Shown: positions 24,564-33,372, counted from the first letter of the stretch. The stretch: DNA of 64,000 nt from an uncultured Oscillospiraceae bacterium (GCA_944386845.1 CALXCP010000005.1:1-64000), one strand, 5' to 3'. Program-made: numbers and translations. Notes: generated by a model from the sequence alone, not told the origin.

Positions 24564-25757
24564 TCAGCCCACGCCCAGGGCGGCGGCCAGGTTCTCCAGG
24601 GTCAGCTGGTTGTTGATGACGTCCATGTAGGTGTCATAGCCGGTCTCCGGATTGTAGCGGCCCAGCAGGGTCTCCATGATGGAGTCGGCGATGGGCTGCT
24701 GCCCGTCGACGCAGAACACGTCCATATACAGGTCCACGTTGTCGGGAGTGATGACGATGGGGGTGGTCTGGAAGTGGCAGGCCAGGCCGTTCTCGTCCAC
24801 GATCTTATAGCCGTCCAGGTAGTTCATGACCAGGGAGGAGCCGATCATCGGGGGCATGTTGGTACCGTCGTTGCCGCCGGCCACGGTGCCCTCCTTGATC
24901 ATCTCGGCGGTGGAGGCGTCCACGTTGGAGACGTAGATCTTCAGGTGGTCGGAGATGCCCAGGTTCTCAGAGGCGGTCACGGAGCCGGGGACATAGTCGC
25001 CCACGAAGCAGTAGATGCAGTCGGCCTCGCGGTTGGCGGACAGCAGGTCGCCGGCCTTGGTGGTGGCCTCAGAGGCGTCGGTGCAGCGGGCCTCGTCCAG
25101 CACGGTGCCGCCCAGAGCCTCGAAGGTCTCGCGGAAGCCCTGAGAGCGCTGGTCGTGGTTGGTGTCGCCGATGTTGCCGCCGATCATGACGGCGGTGCGG
25201 CAGCCCTCTTCGTAGGCCAGCTCAGCCATCTGCTCGCCGGCCAGGACGCAGTTGGCGTCCACGGCGCCGGCAAAGTACTCGCACTCGGTCAGCATGCTGA
25301 ACTGATCCTCGGTGCCGATGCCGGTGTGCAGGGCGAAGGGAGTCTCAGCCTCGGTGAAGATGTCCACCACGCGGGGCAGGGTGGTGGCGGCGTTGCAGTA
25401 GACGTTGGCACCGGCCACACCGGCACCGATGAACTTCTGCATGTTCTGGATGGTCACGTCAGAGGAGTAGTCGTCGGACACGCCCATGGAGGTGCAGCCG
25501 AAGTTGTCGATGACGTACAGGCTGGCGGAGTTCATCATCTCCAGGATGGGCACACCGGTGCCCCAGATGTTGGAGCCGATGGTCCAGTTTTCGGCGCCGG
25601 CGGTGTCGCCGCCGCCGGTCTCCGCGGGCTCGCCGCCGGTCTCAACGGGGGCGTTGCCGGTCTCAGCGGGGGTATCGTTGTTGCTGCAGGCCGCGCAGCC
25701 CAGCATCATGACCAAGGCCACGATCAGGGCCAGGATCTTGGATACTTTCTTTCTCAT
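24564..25757 (-). CDS. ABC-type solute-binding lipoprotein, copy 2
   Basis: This 397-residue lipoprotein is the binding protein of the RbsABC-type importer encoded just downstream. The signal peptide begins MRKKVSKILALIVALVMMLG and continues CAACSNN. A PVETGGEPAETGG linker precedes the two-lobed binding domain. It is a close paralogue of the protein at 16396-17586, differing mainly in the signal region, the linker and patches of the first lobe (GTGVPILEMMNSASLYVIDN here). AGGAGGAAAG precedes the ATG. The substrate is unknown. The pairing with flavin oxidoreductases and GREs suggests a small hydroxylated compound rather than a common sugar, which is inference. Confidence 0.9.
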   Translation of the reverse strand: MRKKVSKILALIVALVMMLGCAACSNNDTPAETGNAPVETGGEPAETGGGDTAGAENWTIGSNIWGTGVPILEMMNSASLYVIDNFGCTSMGVSDDYSSDVTIQNMQKFIGAGVAGANVYCNAATTLPRVVDIFTEAETPFALHTGIGTEDQFSMLTECEYFAGAVDANCVLAGEQMAELAYEEGCRTAVMIGGNIGDTNHDQRSQGFRETFEALGGTVLDEARCTDASEATTKAGDLLSANREADCIYCFVGDYVPGSVTASENLGISDHLKIYVSNVDASTAEMIKEGTVAGGNDGTNMPPMIGSSLVMNYLDGYKIVDENGLACHFQTTPIVITPDNVDLYMDVFCVDGQQPIADSIMETLLGRYNPETGYDTYMDVINNQLTLENLAAALGVG

Positions 25758-25880
25758 GTTCTTTCCTCCTTGATATTTTGGTGTTCGCGCTTCCCCGCCC
25801 CGCCGGCCGCTGACCGTGCGCCCGGTTCGGCGGGCTTATATCAAATCCGGAGAAGACCTCCGGATCCGACACCCTGTTCT
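25758..25880 (-). promoter_or_regulatory. Structured 5' leader of solute-binding protein copy 2
   Basis: This is the counterpart of the leader at 17587-17716. On the minus strand it has ATCCGGAG-N-CTCCGGAT pairing, TGATATAA, a CCCGCCG to CGGCGGG stem and the shared GCGCGAACAC-AATATCAAGGAGG end. The leader was duplicated along with the gene and kept its folding potential. Confidence 0.5.
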
Positions 25881-26104
25881 CCCGCTCGTCCGCGCGGGGG
25901 ACATTTCCCTCTAACTTGATAGGCTTTTGTATAAACTCATAAACAGAATTTCTATCATGTTTGTAACTATATCACAAAGCGCTTTCGCCGAGATACAACA
26001 TCTTGTATAATACCTCAACTAAAATTTGATACTGAATTTTCCCCGGCTCTATTATGCAATATCACGGAGATCTTGTCAGTTTTTGTAATAAAATGCCCCA
26101 GATA
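25881..26104 (-). promoter_or_regulatory. AT-rich control region with putative catabolite-responsive element
   Basis: This is the most AT-rich stretch of the window (especially 25915-26100) and it lies upstream of solute-binding protein copy 2. Read on the minus strand, GCGAAAGCGCTTTGT centred on 25976-25985 matches the core of the CcpA cre consensus (GAAAxCGxTT), with mismatches at both ends. TTGTAT upstream and GATATA downstream of it could be -35 and -10 elements. Carbon catabolite control of the importer is therefore possible. No open frame was recognised here. Confidence 0.4.
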
Positions 26105-26142
26105 GTCCGCCGGCCCCTCCGATGGCGGAGGGGCCGGCGGAC
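26105..26142 (-). terminator. Terminator of the Mo-hydroxylase/GRE1 gene run
   Basis: Perfect 17-base arms (26105-26121 and 26126-26142) with a four-base loop, five bases after the GRE1 stop. It is a very stable hairpin without an immediate T-run. Confidence 0.8.
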
Positions 26143-26147
26143 TTCCC

Positions 26148-28733
26148 TCAGAAGGACAGCCCGGTCCGGCCGATGATGTCGTCCTGCAGGCCCTTGCACA
26201 TCTCCACGAAATAGGCGCTGTACCCCGCGATCCGCACGGTGAGGTCCCGGTAGTTCTCCGGGTGCTTCTGGGCGGCGATCAGGGTCTCCTGGCTGGCGAT
26301 GGTGAACTGGCTCTCGGTGCCGTGCCGCCTGACGTACTCCTCGATCAGGGCGATCAGGCTGTCCCGCCCCGTGTCGCCCTCCAGGGCGGAGGGGGAGAAC
26401 TTCCAGTTCAGCAGGGTGCCGTTGGTGGCCCGGTCGTGGCTGAGCTTGGTGACTGAGCGGCAGATCGCCGCCGGCCCCTTCACGTCGTGGGAGGCGCAGA
26501 ACGTGTGCACCGCGCCGCAGTTGTCCGAGATCGGCTCGCCGGCCTTGCGGCCCTCCACGCTGGCCCACTGCTTGCCGCCGAAGTCCACGTTGCCCACCGA
26601 GCAGTACACGCCGGGGGTATACACCCCGCCGTGGAGGGTCTTTCTCCCCTCGATGTGGTCGAAGTAGGTGTCCAGGCCGAACTTGGTCAGCTCGTCGGCA
26701 TAGTCGTCGTCGTTGCCGTAGTGGTGGACCTTGTCGCTGTTGACATAGGCGTACAGCGGCTCGTGGCCCACCCAGTCGTCCCGGATGGCCTGGAGCAGCT
26801 CGGCCCCGGTGACCTTCTTCTCCTCGAAGACCAGCTGCTTGATGGTGGCCAGCCCGTCGCCCACGGTGCCCACGCCCACGCACTCGGTGCCGATGAAGTT
26901 GCGCTTGGCGCCGCCGGCGCTGACGTCCACGCCGCTCTCCACGCAGCCCGCCATCACGGTGGACAGGAAGGGCAGCGGCTTCACCCGCTGCTGGGCGTAG
27001 TCCACGGCGTTGAGCACCGCGGCCATCTTGTCGCACCAGTACTTCATCTGCTTGTCATAGCTCTCCTTCACCTGGTCGAAGGAGGTCATGGTGCGCAGGT
27101 CGCCGGTCTGGGGGCCCAGGCGCTTGCCCACGCCGCCGCAGACGCTCCACCGGGGGCAGCCCGGGCCGCACTCGATGCACCGGCCGTCGTTGATGGCCAG
27201 CTCCAGCACCTTGGCGATGTTGAGGTAGCCGGCGTCCTTCCAGCCGTACTCCTCCCCGGGCACGTCGGGCTCCACGCAGCCCACCACCTGGTAATCCCGG
27301 GCCTCCTCCAGCGTTCGGCCCACCCGCATCATGGAGGGGATGGTGACCTCGTCGTTGAACACCTTGGGTTCGCCGGTGCCCAGGCGGATCACGTTGGCCA
27401 CCTTCACCTTCAGCTCCCAGGGGGTGCCGTTGTGCATCCGCACCGCGATCCACGGGTTGATGATGCGGGTGTGGGCGTGGGCATCCAGGAACATGAAGGT
27501 CACGTCGTTGGTGCCGTCGGTGCCGTCCCGCTTCAGGCCGCCCAGGGTCAGGCAGGGCCCGCCGATGCCGCCGTTTCCAAAGATGGCCACGCAGTTATGG
27601 TCCCGGAGCTTGTTCAGCTCCCAGATCTTGATCTGGAAGTTCTCGATGAGCTCCTGCATCCGCTCCCGGGTGGACTCGCCCGTCTCGATGTCGTGCCGGT
27701 AGAAGGGATACATGTACTGGTCGAAGCGGCCGTAGGAGATGGAGTGGCCGTTGCTCTCCATGAGCACCAGGTCGTTGGCGAAGAGCACCATCTGGATGGC
27801 CTCATGGAAGGTCCTGGGCGCCCCGGTGGCGATGTTGCGGCAGACCTGGGCGATCATGCGCAGCTCGTCCGCCCGCCGGGGGTCCTTCTCCTCCTCCGCC
27901 ATCTGCTGGGCCAGGTCGGCGTGGCGCTGGATGAAAATGCTCCCCCCCGTGTTGGCGATGAGGGCGGCCCGGTAGAAGGCCATCTTCCCGAACTGCTCCG
28001 GATCGCTGGGGTCCAGGGCGTCCAGCTTCTCCCGGATCTCCCGGCGGATCTCGCCAAAGCCCTTCTTCAGGATGAAGTCGTAGTTGATCCCCAGGTGGCC
28101 CGGGCCGGAGGTGAAGTAGTTCACGTTGGAGAACACCTGCTTGCCCAGGTGGGAGCCCTTCAGCTCCTCGTCGGTGAGGCAGGCGGTGGCCACGTCCGCC
28201 ACCGACTTCCCGTGCCAGTACGGCTGGATGGCCTCCAGCTTCCGGATCGTCTCGTCGCTGTACCAGAAGTAGTCGTGGGTGCGCTGCTCGCTGTAATCCA
28301 TCAGGCCGTTCTTCATCTCGTCCACGATCCAGTCCACCCCGTACTCGGGGAAGACGGGGCCGGCCTTCTTCGGGGCGCCCAGCGTCCCCACCAGCAGCTC
28401 GTCGGGGAAGATCTCGATGGGGCTGGTGGTGTAGTGCTCGTACAGCCCCCAGGCCACCTGGACGATGTGGGGGTCCGACTCGTGCTTCTGATACGCCTCG
28501 GTGAGCTTCAGGGCGCGGGTGGGGTCCACCTCCCCGTTGGTGGAGCGGGGCGTGTCGTTGAGGATGCGGTTGATGCGCGGGAAGGGCGAGGGGTCCGGGG
28601 TGTTCCCGGAGATGCCGATCCCCCACACCTTGTCGAAGGGCTCCACGGCCAGCGGCTTGACCCGGTTCCTCTGGGCCTCGGCATAGCCCACCGCGGCCTC
28701 CTCCTGAACGGTGCCGGTCTTGTTCTCTTTCAT
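26148..28733 (-). CDS. Glycyl radical enzyme 1 (diol dehydratase / CutC-like group, substrate unknown)
   Basis: This 861-residue GRE would catalyse a radical elimination or bond cleavage after activation by a radical-SAM activase. The start is ATG 28733. The catalytic cysteine is Cys486 in VVGCVEPDVPG, with the GCVEP form found in diol dehydratases, choline lyase and isethionate lyase, and not the CC pair of pyruvate formate-lyase. The radical glycine is Gly837 in VRIAGYSAYF, 24 residues from the end. Between them lies C519-C522-C526-C532 (RCIECGPGCPRWSVC), absent from the CutC and HypD sequences I remember and shared by the two other GREs here. The N-terminus carries VEPFDKVWGIGISGNTPDPS, again shared. 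It ends the long minus-strand run and has no activase next to it. Confidence 0.92.
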   Translation of the reverse strand: MKENKTGTVQEEAAVGYAEAQRNRVKPLAVEPFDKVWGIGISGNTPDPSPFPRINRILNDTPRSTNGEVDPTRALKLTEAYQKHESDPHIVQVAWGLYEHYTTSPIEIFPDELLVGTLGAPKKAGPVFPEYGVDWIVDEMKNGLMDYSEQRTHDYFWYSDETIRKLEAIQPYWHGKSVADVATACLTDEELKGSHLGKQVFSNVNYFTSGPGHLGINYDFILKKGFGEIRREIREKLDALDPSDPEQFGKMAFYRAALIANTGGSIFIQRHADLAQQMAEEEKDPRRADELRMIAQVCRNIATGAPRTFHEAIQMVLFANDLVLMESNGHSISYGRFDQYMYPFYRHDIETGESTRERMQELIENFQIKIWELNKLRDHNCVAIFGNGGIGGPCLTLGGLKRDGTDGTNDVTFMFLDAHAHTRIINPWIAVRMHNGTPWELKVKVANVIRLGTGEPKVFNDEVTIPSMMRVGRTLEEARDYQVVGCVEPDVPGEEYGWKDAGYLNIAKVLELAINDGRCIECGPGCPRWSVCGGVGKRLGPQTGDLRTMTSFDQVKESYDKQMKYWCDKMAAVLNAVDYAQQRVKPLPFLSTVMAGCVESGVDVSAGGAKRNFIGTECVGVGTVGDGLATIKQLVFEEKKVTGAELLQAIRDDWVGHEPLYAYVNSDKVHHYGNDDDYADELTKFGLDTYFDHIEGRKTLHGGVYTPGVYCSVGNVDFGGKQWASVEGRKAGEPISDNCGAVHTFCASHDVKGPAAICRSVTKLSHDRATNGTLLNWKFSPSALEGDTGRDSLIALIEEYVRRHGTESQFTIASQETLIAAQKHPENYRDLTVRIAGYSAYFVEMCKGLQDDIIGRTGLSF

Positions 28734-28777
28734 GGATACACACATCCTTTCTGTCTCATCGTATTCTCTTGCGGACC

Positions 28778-29701
28778 TCATTCCGCCATCAGATGCAGCC
28801 TTTTCAGGCTCTCGTCCGTGATGCTGTTTTGGATCTCCATGGCGTGGCTCAGCAGGAAGGTGTCCCGGGTGGCGCTCAGCCCCTGCCGCCGGAGCTCGTC
28901 GGCGATCAGGGCGCAGACCTTCTCGATCAGGCTGGTCTGGTTGGCCCGGGGATCCTCCGCCAGGGCGGTCAGGAGGGGGGCCATGGCCGGCCCCGGCCCG
29001 GGCAGCGAGGGGAGCAGCCGCTGGGACCACTTATAATAGGGGGCGTACCGCCGCCCCAGCAGATAGGCGATCTGCTGGGCGTTCTGGATGAACTGGCTCA
29101 GGGCGATCAGGGCGGAGACGGGCTCCCCGTGGAGGCGGCAGCGCGCGAAATTGTACTGTCCCTGCTGGGCCGCCAGCGCGCACTGCCGGGCCAGCTTCTT
29201 CCGCCGCAGGTCCTCTGGGTAATAGGCCAGCAGGGCCGCCCGGAAGGCGGCGAACTCCCCGTTCCGCTCCCAGAAAAGGGCGCCGTTGGTGACCACGGCC
29301 AGGCCGTTGGCGGGCATCCGCCGCCAGTCGGCGACGGTGGCCGGAGGCGTCTCCCGCCCCAGATAGCGGCCGTAGAAGCTCCCCACCGTCATCACGCCCA
29401 CCCGCCGGGCGCTCTCCCCCGTCTGACGCAGGCGGCGGAAGCCGCGGAACTCCCGGGGGAGGCTCTGGTACACCTGGCCGGCCCGGTCTCCGAAGGCCGC
29501 CATGTCCCCGTCGGTGAGCCAGAGGCAGAAGCCCGGGCCCCAGTCGTGGTCCCGGGAGACCTCGTCGTCACAGCCGAAGCACTCCGAGCCCTCGCCCACC
29601 AGGCCGAAGGTGCCCCTCTCCAGGGCCTCCGGGCACTCCGCCTGGAAGGCGGGCCGGCCGACCTCCTCCCAGAAGGTCCGGCACAGCTCCAGCCCGGTCA
29701 T
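28778..29701 (-). CDS. DUF4037 domain protein
   Basis: This 307-residue protein has a DUF4037-type architecture. The N-terminal part, EGSECFGCDDEVSRDHDWG followed by GFCLWLT, resembles a nucleotidyltransferase-like fold with acidic residues at a potential metal site. The remainder is helical. The start ATG overlaps the stop of the TPR gene (ATGA) and is preceded by GGGGAGGAGG. It sits in a DUF4125-TPR-DUF4037 trio just upstream of GRE1. No biochemical function is known to me. Co-translation with the TPR protein suggests a complex. Confidence 0.8.
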   Translation of the reverse strand: MTGLELCRTFWEEVGRPAFQAECPEALERGTFGLVGEGSECFGCDDEVSRDHDWGPGFCLWLTDGDMAAFGDRAGQVYQSLPREFRGFRRLRQTGESARRVGVMTVGSFYGRYLGRETPPATVADWRRMPANGLAVVTNGALFWERNGEFAAFRAALLAYYPEDLRRKKLARQCALAAQQGQYNFARCRLHGEPVSALIALSQFIQNAQQIAYLLGRRYAPYYKWSQRLLPSLPGPGPAMAPLLTALAEDPRANQTSLIEKVCALIADELRRQGLSATRDTFLLSHAMEIQNSITDESLKRLHLMAE

Positions 29702-30504
29702 GGGGCCTCCTCCCCGCCCTGGGCGATCTGGAGATGCCGCAGGATCTTCCGGCGCTCCGGGTGATCCGGCCCATACAGCCGCTCCACCTCACCGGCGGCC
29801 TGCCGGAGGTACCCCGCCGCGCCGGCCCGGTCCCCCTGCTGCAGCCGGGCGATGCCCAGGCTGTTGAGGATCATATAGTAGTGGGGCGTCCCGGTGCCCA
29901 CCTCGTTCTCATAGATGTCCCTGGCCTGGAGCAGATGCTCCTCCGCCTCCGCGCTGCGGCCCAGCTTCAGCTCCAGCCCCGCCAGGTTCGCCATGGCGGT
30001 GGCGTATTCATCCCGGCAGTCGGGGTGGATCGACAGCACGGCGGCGGCCCGGGCCATGAGCTCCACCGCCTGGTCCAGCTCCCCGGTGTCCAGCGCCACC
30101 AGGCTCAGGTTGTTCAGGCAGGCGGCGTAGAGCACATGCCCCACCCCCAGCGTCTCGCCGTAGATGTCCAGGCAGCGGAGGAAGTCCTCCCGGGCCTGCT
30201 CCGTCTTGCCCATCACCCTGCGGGTCCCCGCCAGGTTGTTCAGCGCCGTGGCGTAGTCTGGATGGCCCTCCCCCACGGCGGAGCGCAGGATATCCACCGC
30301 CCGGAGGAAGCAGTCCTCCGACTCCCGGAAGCGCCCGGCGCCCCGCAGGTAGCCCCCCAGCTCGCTGAGCATGGAGGCGTGGAGGGGGCTCTCCTCCCCG
30401 TGCTCCCTGGCGCTCTGCTCCGCCAGCTCCCGCAGGACGTCCTCCACCGTGGCCGCGTCCCCGTAGGCCCGGTCCACCGCCGCGAGATACTCTCTCTGTT
30501 CCAT
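29698..30504 (-). CDS. Tetratricopeptide repeat protein
   Basis: The 268-residue protein is almost entirely helical with about five TPR-type repeats. Examples are ALNNLAGTRRVMGKTEQARE, ACLNNLSLVALDTGELDQAV, AMANLAGLELKLGRSAEAEE and ILNSLGIARLQQGDRAGAAG. The pattern is that of kinesin-light-chain-like TPRs, which bind peptides or partner proteins. There is no signal peptide. It starts five bases after the DUF4125 stop and overlaps the DUF4037 start, so the three are made together and may assemble. Confidence 0.85.
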   Translation of the reverse strand: MEQREYLAAVDRAYGDAATVEDVLRELAEQSAREHGEESPLHASMLSELGGYLRGAGRFRESEDCFLRAVDILRSAVGEGHPDYATALNNLAGTRRVMGKTEQAREDFLRCLDIYGETLGVGHVLYAACLNNLSLVALDTGELDQAVELMARAAAVLSIHPDCRDEYATAMANLAGLELKLGRSAEAEEHLLQARDIYENEVGTGTPHYYMILNSLGIARLQQGDRAGAAGYLRQAAGEVERLYGPDHPERRKILRHLQIAQGGEEAP

Positions 30505-30508
30505 GGGC

Positions 30509-31207
30509 TCAGATCTGTCCCGGCAGCCGGCAGTTGGGGCAGCCTGTGTTGGCCTGGAGCACGGCGTCCACCTCGGCCTCCATCCGCTTCTTCGCCTGGG
30601 CCAGCATGATCTCCTCGGCCTCCTTCATGGAGGGGTAGCCGGCCGCCAGCACAGTGTTCTCCTGGACGGCGTAGGCATAGTCCTTCCCCTGCCCCTCCAT
30701 GTCCCGGATGTGGTCCAGCAGCAGCCGCAGGGTGCGCTCCGAATAGGTCAGCAGCTCCCCCCTCTGATAGGTCTCCACCGAGGTCTCCCCCGGCCCCTCG
30801 TCCCTGGCATGGAGGGGGCGGCCCCCCAGCGCCAGCAGGGGGTACTCCTCCCGCAGGCGCTCGGTCTGCCGCAGGAGGATCTCCCAGATGCCGTCCACCA
30901 GCGCCTGCTTCTCCTCTGAGACGGCGGGCAGGTCCCGGCTGAGCACCGCGTAGGCCGCCGGCTCGGTGTCCTTCATCATGCGGATGTATTTCTCCCGGGG
31001 GAGGTTGCGTCCCTGCCTCTCCGCCTCGGTCAGATCGGCCAGATAGCTCTCGCACGCGGGCTGCGACCAGACGTCGTACTGTGCCCCCCGCATGGCCCGG
31101 AAGCCGTCCCGGTCGTTCTGGCAGGAGACCCGCTCCTCCCCGTTGACCACCCGGAACATCTCCCACTCCCTGTCGATGATGGCGTCGATGACCTGTTTCT
31201 TTTCCAT
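30509..31207 (-). CDS. DUF4125 family protein
   Basis: This 232-residue protein matches DUF4125 as I remember it: an N-terminal IIDREWEMFRVVNGEERVSCQ and DRDGFRAMRGAQYDVW, then LPREKYIRMMKDTEPAAYA. The family is uncharacterised. A CX2C pair (GCPNC) close to the C-terminus could bind metal. GGAGG precedes the ATG at 31207. It follows the alcohol dehydrogenase gene by 19 bases in the same run and is next to the TPR and DUF4037 genes. Confidence 0.8.
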   Translation of the reverse strand: MEKKQVIDAIIDREWEMFRVVNGEERVSCQNDRDGFRAMRGAQYDVWSQPACESYLADLTEAERQGRNLPREKYIRMMKDTEPAAYAVLSRDLPAVSEEKQALVDGIWEILLRQTERLREEYPLLALGGRPLHARDEGPGETSVETYQRGELLTYSERTLRLLLDHIRDMEGQGKDYAYAVQENTVLAAGYPSMKEAEEIMLAQAKKRMEAEVDAVLQANTGCPNCRLPGQI

Positions 31208-31226
31208 CTCTGCTTGACCTCCTTGA

Positions 31227-32297
31227 TCAAAAGCTGTCCGCCCGCCGGATGGCCTGATAGACCATGTCGGCCGTGACGGCCATGGGCATGTTCCGCATGG
31301 GGGGCACCGAGCAGGCCGCCTCCGAGATGGCCCGGAGCTCCTCCTCCGTCAGGTCGTCCAGACCCAGCTCCCTCAGGGTGACGGGCAGGCCCACGCTCCG
31401 CATGAACTGCCGGAGCTGCCTCCGCTCCTCCTCAGGTGCCTGCTCCAGTTCCATCTGCACCAGCACGCCGAAGCCCACCAGGATCCCGTGGAGGATCTTG
31501 CTGCACCGGGGGATGACGGAGAACCCCTCGTTGACGGCGTGGGCCGCGGCCACGTTCCCGTTCTCAAAGCCGTAGCCGCTGAGGTAGATCGCCGCGTGGA
31601 CCGTCAGCTCCAGCGCGTCGGTGACCCTGTGGGCCCGCACCGCCTCCATGGCCTCCGATCCGTGCTGGACGATCAGCTCGTAGCACAGCCGGGACATGGC
31701 CACCGCGGTGCGGGTGCTGGACGTGCCGGAGGCCGCCTGCTCCTTCCGGGCGTAGGCCCGGGCCTCGAAGTAGGTGGCCAGAGCGTCCCCGATCCCGGCG
31801 GTGAGATTGTGGGCCGGGGCGTTGGCGACGATCTCCGTGTCCACCAGTACCAGGTCCGGGTTTCGCCTGACCCCCCGGATCTCCACGGCCCTGCCGTTCT
31901 CATCGTGGATCACCGCCACCGCGCTGCAGGGCGCGTCGCTGGACGCGGTGGTGGGGATGATCACCAGCCGCCGGCCCAGCTGATCGGCGGCGGCCCGGGC
32001 CGTGTCCAGCACGCGCCCGCCTCCGATCCCCACCAGCAGGTCGCACTCCTTCTCCCGGGCGGCGGCCGCCACCCGGTCGATCTCCGGATAGGTGACGTCC
32101 CCGGAGAAGGGCTCGAACAGGCAGGCGCAGCCCGCCTGGACCATGGTCTGTTCCAGGGTCGCCCCCACCCGGGCCATGCTCCCCCTGGTCAGCAGCACCA
32201 GCGCCCTGCCGCCCACCTGGGCGATCAGCGGCCCCGCCTGGCGCAGGATGCCCGCCTCCTGGATATACCGCAGCGGCCCCTGGATTGATGTCCGCAT
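31227..32297 (-). CDS. Metal-dependent alcohol dehydrogenase, glycerol dehydrogenase-like
   Basis: The 356-residue protein belongs to the iron-containing/glycerol dehydrogenase superfamily, which oxidises polyols or reduces aldehydes and ketones with NAD(P). Motifs are the NAD loop VGIGGGRVLDTARAAADQ, the TTASSDAPCSAVAVI stretch after it, and the metal ligands in GIGDALATYFEA, AHAVNEGF and LHGILVGFG, which together give the Asp-His-His site of GldA. A tight GGAGG precedes the ATG at 32297. Within this operon it may handle an alcohol or aldehyde produced by the GRE or used by the molybdenum hydroxylase. That link is inferred from position only. Confidence 0.88.
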   Translation of the reverse strand: MRTSIQGPLRYIQEAGILRQAGPLIAQVGGRALVLLTRGSMARVGATLEQTMVQAGCACLFEPFSGDVTYPEIDRVAAAAREKECDLLVGIGGGRVLDTARAAADQLGRRLVIIPTTASSDAPCSAVAVIHDENGRAVEIRGVRRNPDLVLVDTEIVANAPAHNLTAGIGDALATYFEARAYARKEQAASGTSSTRTAVAMSRLCYELIVQHGSEAMEAVRAHRVTDALELTVHAAIYLSGYGFENGNVAAAHAVNEGFSVIPRCSKILHGILVGFGVLVQMELEQAPEEERRQLRQFMRSVGLPVTLRELGLDDLTEEELRAISEAACSVPPMRNMPMAVTADMVYQAIRRADSF

Positions 32298-32325
32298 GTC
32301 AAATGCCTCCTTTTCGTCTCATCCG

Positions 32326-33372
32326 TCAAAACCCCGTGATGTCATCCGGGGAGACGCGCTGATATTTTTTCTCGCAGTGCCGGTCCCCCACCCGGGCCAT
32401 ATGGGGCAGCACGCTGCCGCAGGGGCAGGGGCCCGGGAGGATGCGGCTGATGTCTCCCGTCCGGTACCGGATCAGGGGCATCCCCCTCCGGCCCAGGGTG
32501 GTGACCGTCAGCTCCCCCTCCTGCCCGTCCGGGAGAACGGCCCCCGTCTCCGGGTCCACGACCTCATAGTAAAGATCCGAGCTCCACGGGTGGTAGCCGC
32601 CCCCCAGGGTACAGCCCACCGCGCCGGCCAGGCCGGTCTCCGTCATGCCGTACTCCTCGTCGATGCGGCAGCCCCAGATCTCCGAGATCGTCCGGCAGTG
32701 GGTCTCCGACACGAAGCTCCCCGCCAGCAGGACGCTGTCCACCGTCCGTCCCACGGGGCCGTCCAGCCCCAGGGCCCGGGACTGCTCCGCCAGCGCGGCC
32801 ACGGCAAAGGGCGGCCCGATCAGCCGCCGGGCCCCCAGGGAGACGATCCTCTCCAGGACGGCCGGGCCGTCCTCCGGCCCCGGCAGCCCCAGCACCACCG
32901 GCACCGCCCCCATCCGCCGCAGCGCCTCTGACAGCAGGGCGTTCAGCGAGTGGGGGCTCCGCCCCGGGAACAGGATCGCCGCGGTGTCGCCCACCCCGGC
33001 GAACTCCAGCATACCGTGGTGGAAGTAGTCCACCGTGTCCTCCAGCTCCCCGGCGGTGAAGCAGATGCGCTTGGGCCGGCCCGAGGAGCCGCTGGTCTCC
33101 AGCACGGTGAAGACCCGCTCGATCTCCCCGCCCCCCACGCACACCATCCTGGCCCCCTGGGTCCGGATGTCCTCCGGCCAGGTGAAGGGGAGGGCGGCGA
33201 ACTCCTCCCAGGAGGACACCCGGTCCGCCGGGAGGCGCGCCCGGTAAAAGGCGCTGTGGGCCGCGGCGTGGGCCAGCGTATCGCAGATCCGCTCCAGCTG
33301 CCGCCGCTCCAGAGCCCGCCGGGTCAGCGGCGCGGGCAGCCCCAGCCGGGCCGCCACCCAGCCGTCAAGCAT
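32326..33372 (-). CDS. Short AMP-dependent ligase, phenylacetate-CoA ligase-like (DVU_1553-type)
   Basis: This 348-residue adenylating enzyme resembles phenylacetate-CoA ligase. The ATP loop TSGSSGRPKRICFT, the EEYGMTETG motif and MPLIRYRTGD are present. It ends shortly after the hinge region, so the mobile C-terminal domain of about 90 residues found in PaaK (about 430 residues) is missing. It therefore may adenylate a carboxylate or act on a carrier without making CoA itself. It overlaps the methyltransferase gene by eight bases. A ligase of this short type belongs to the accessory set beside the Desulfovibrio mop gene, as I recall. Confidence 0.82.
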   Translation of the reverse strand: MLDGWVAARLGLPAPLTRRALERRQLERICDTLAHAAAHSAFYRARLPADRVSSWEEFAALPFTWPEDIRTQGARMVCVGGGEIERVFTVLETSGSSGRPKRICFTAGELEDTVDYFHHGMLEFAGVGDTAAILFPGRSPHSLNALLSEALRRMGAVPVVLGLPGPEDGPAVLERIVSLGARRLIGPPFAVAALAEQSRALGLDGPVGRTVDSVLLAGSFVSETHCRTISEIWGCRIDEEYGMTETGLAGAVGCTLGGGYHPWSSDLYYEVVDPETGAVLPDGQEGELTVTTLGRRGMPLIRYRTGDISRILPGPCPCGSVLPHMARVGDRHCEKKYQRVSPDDITGF

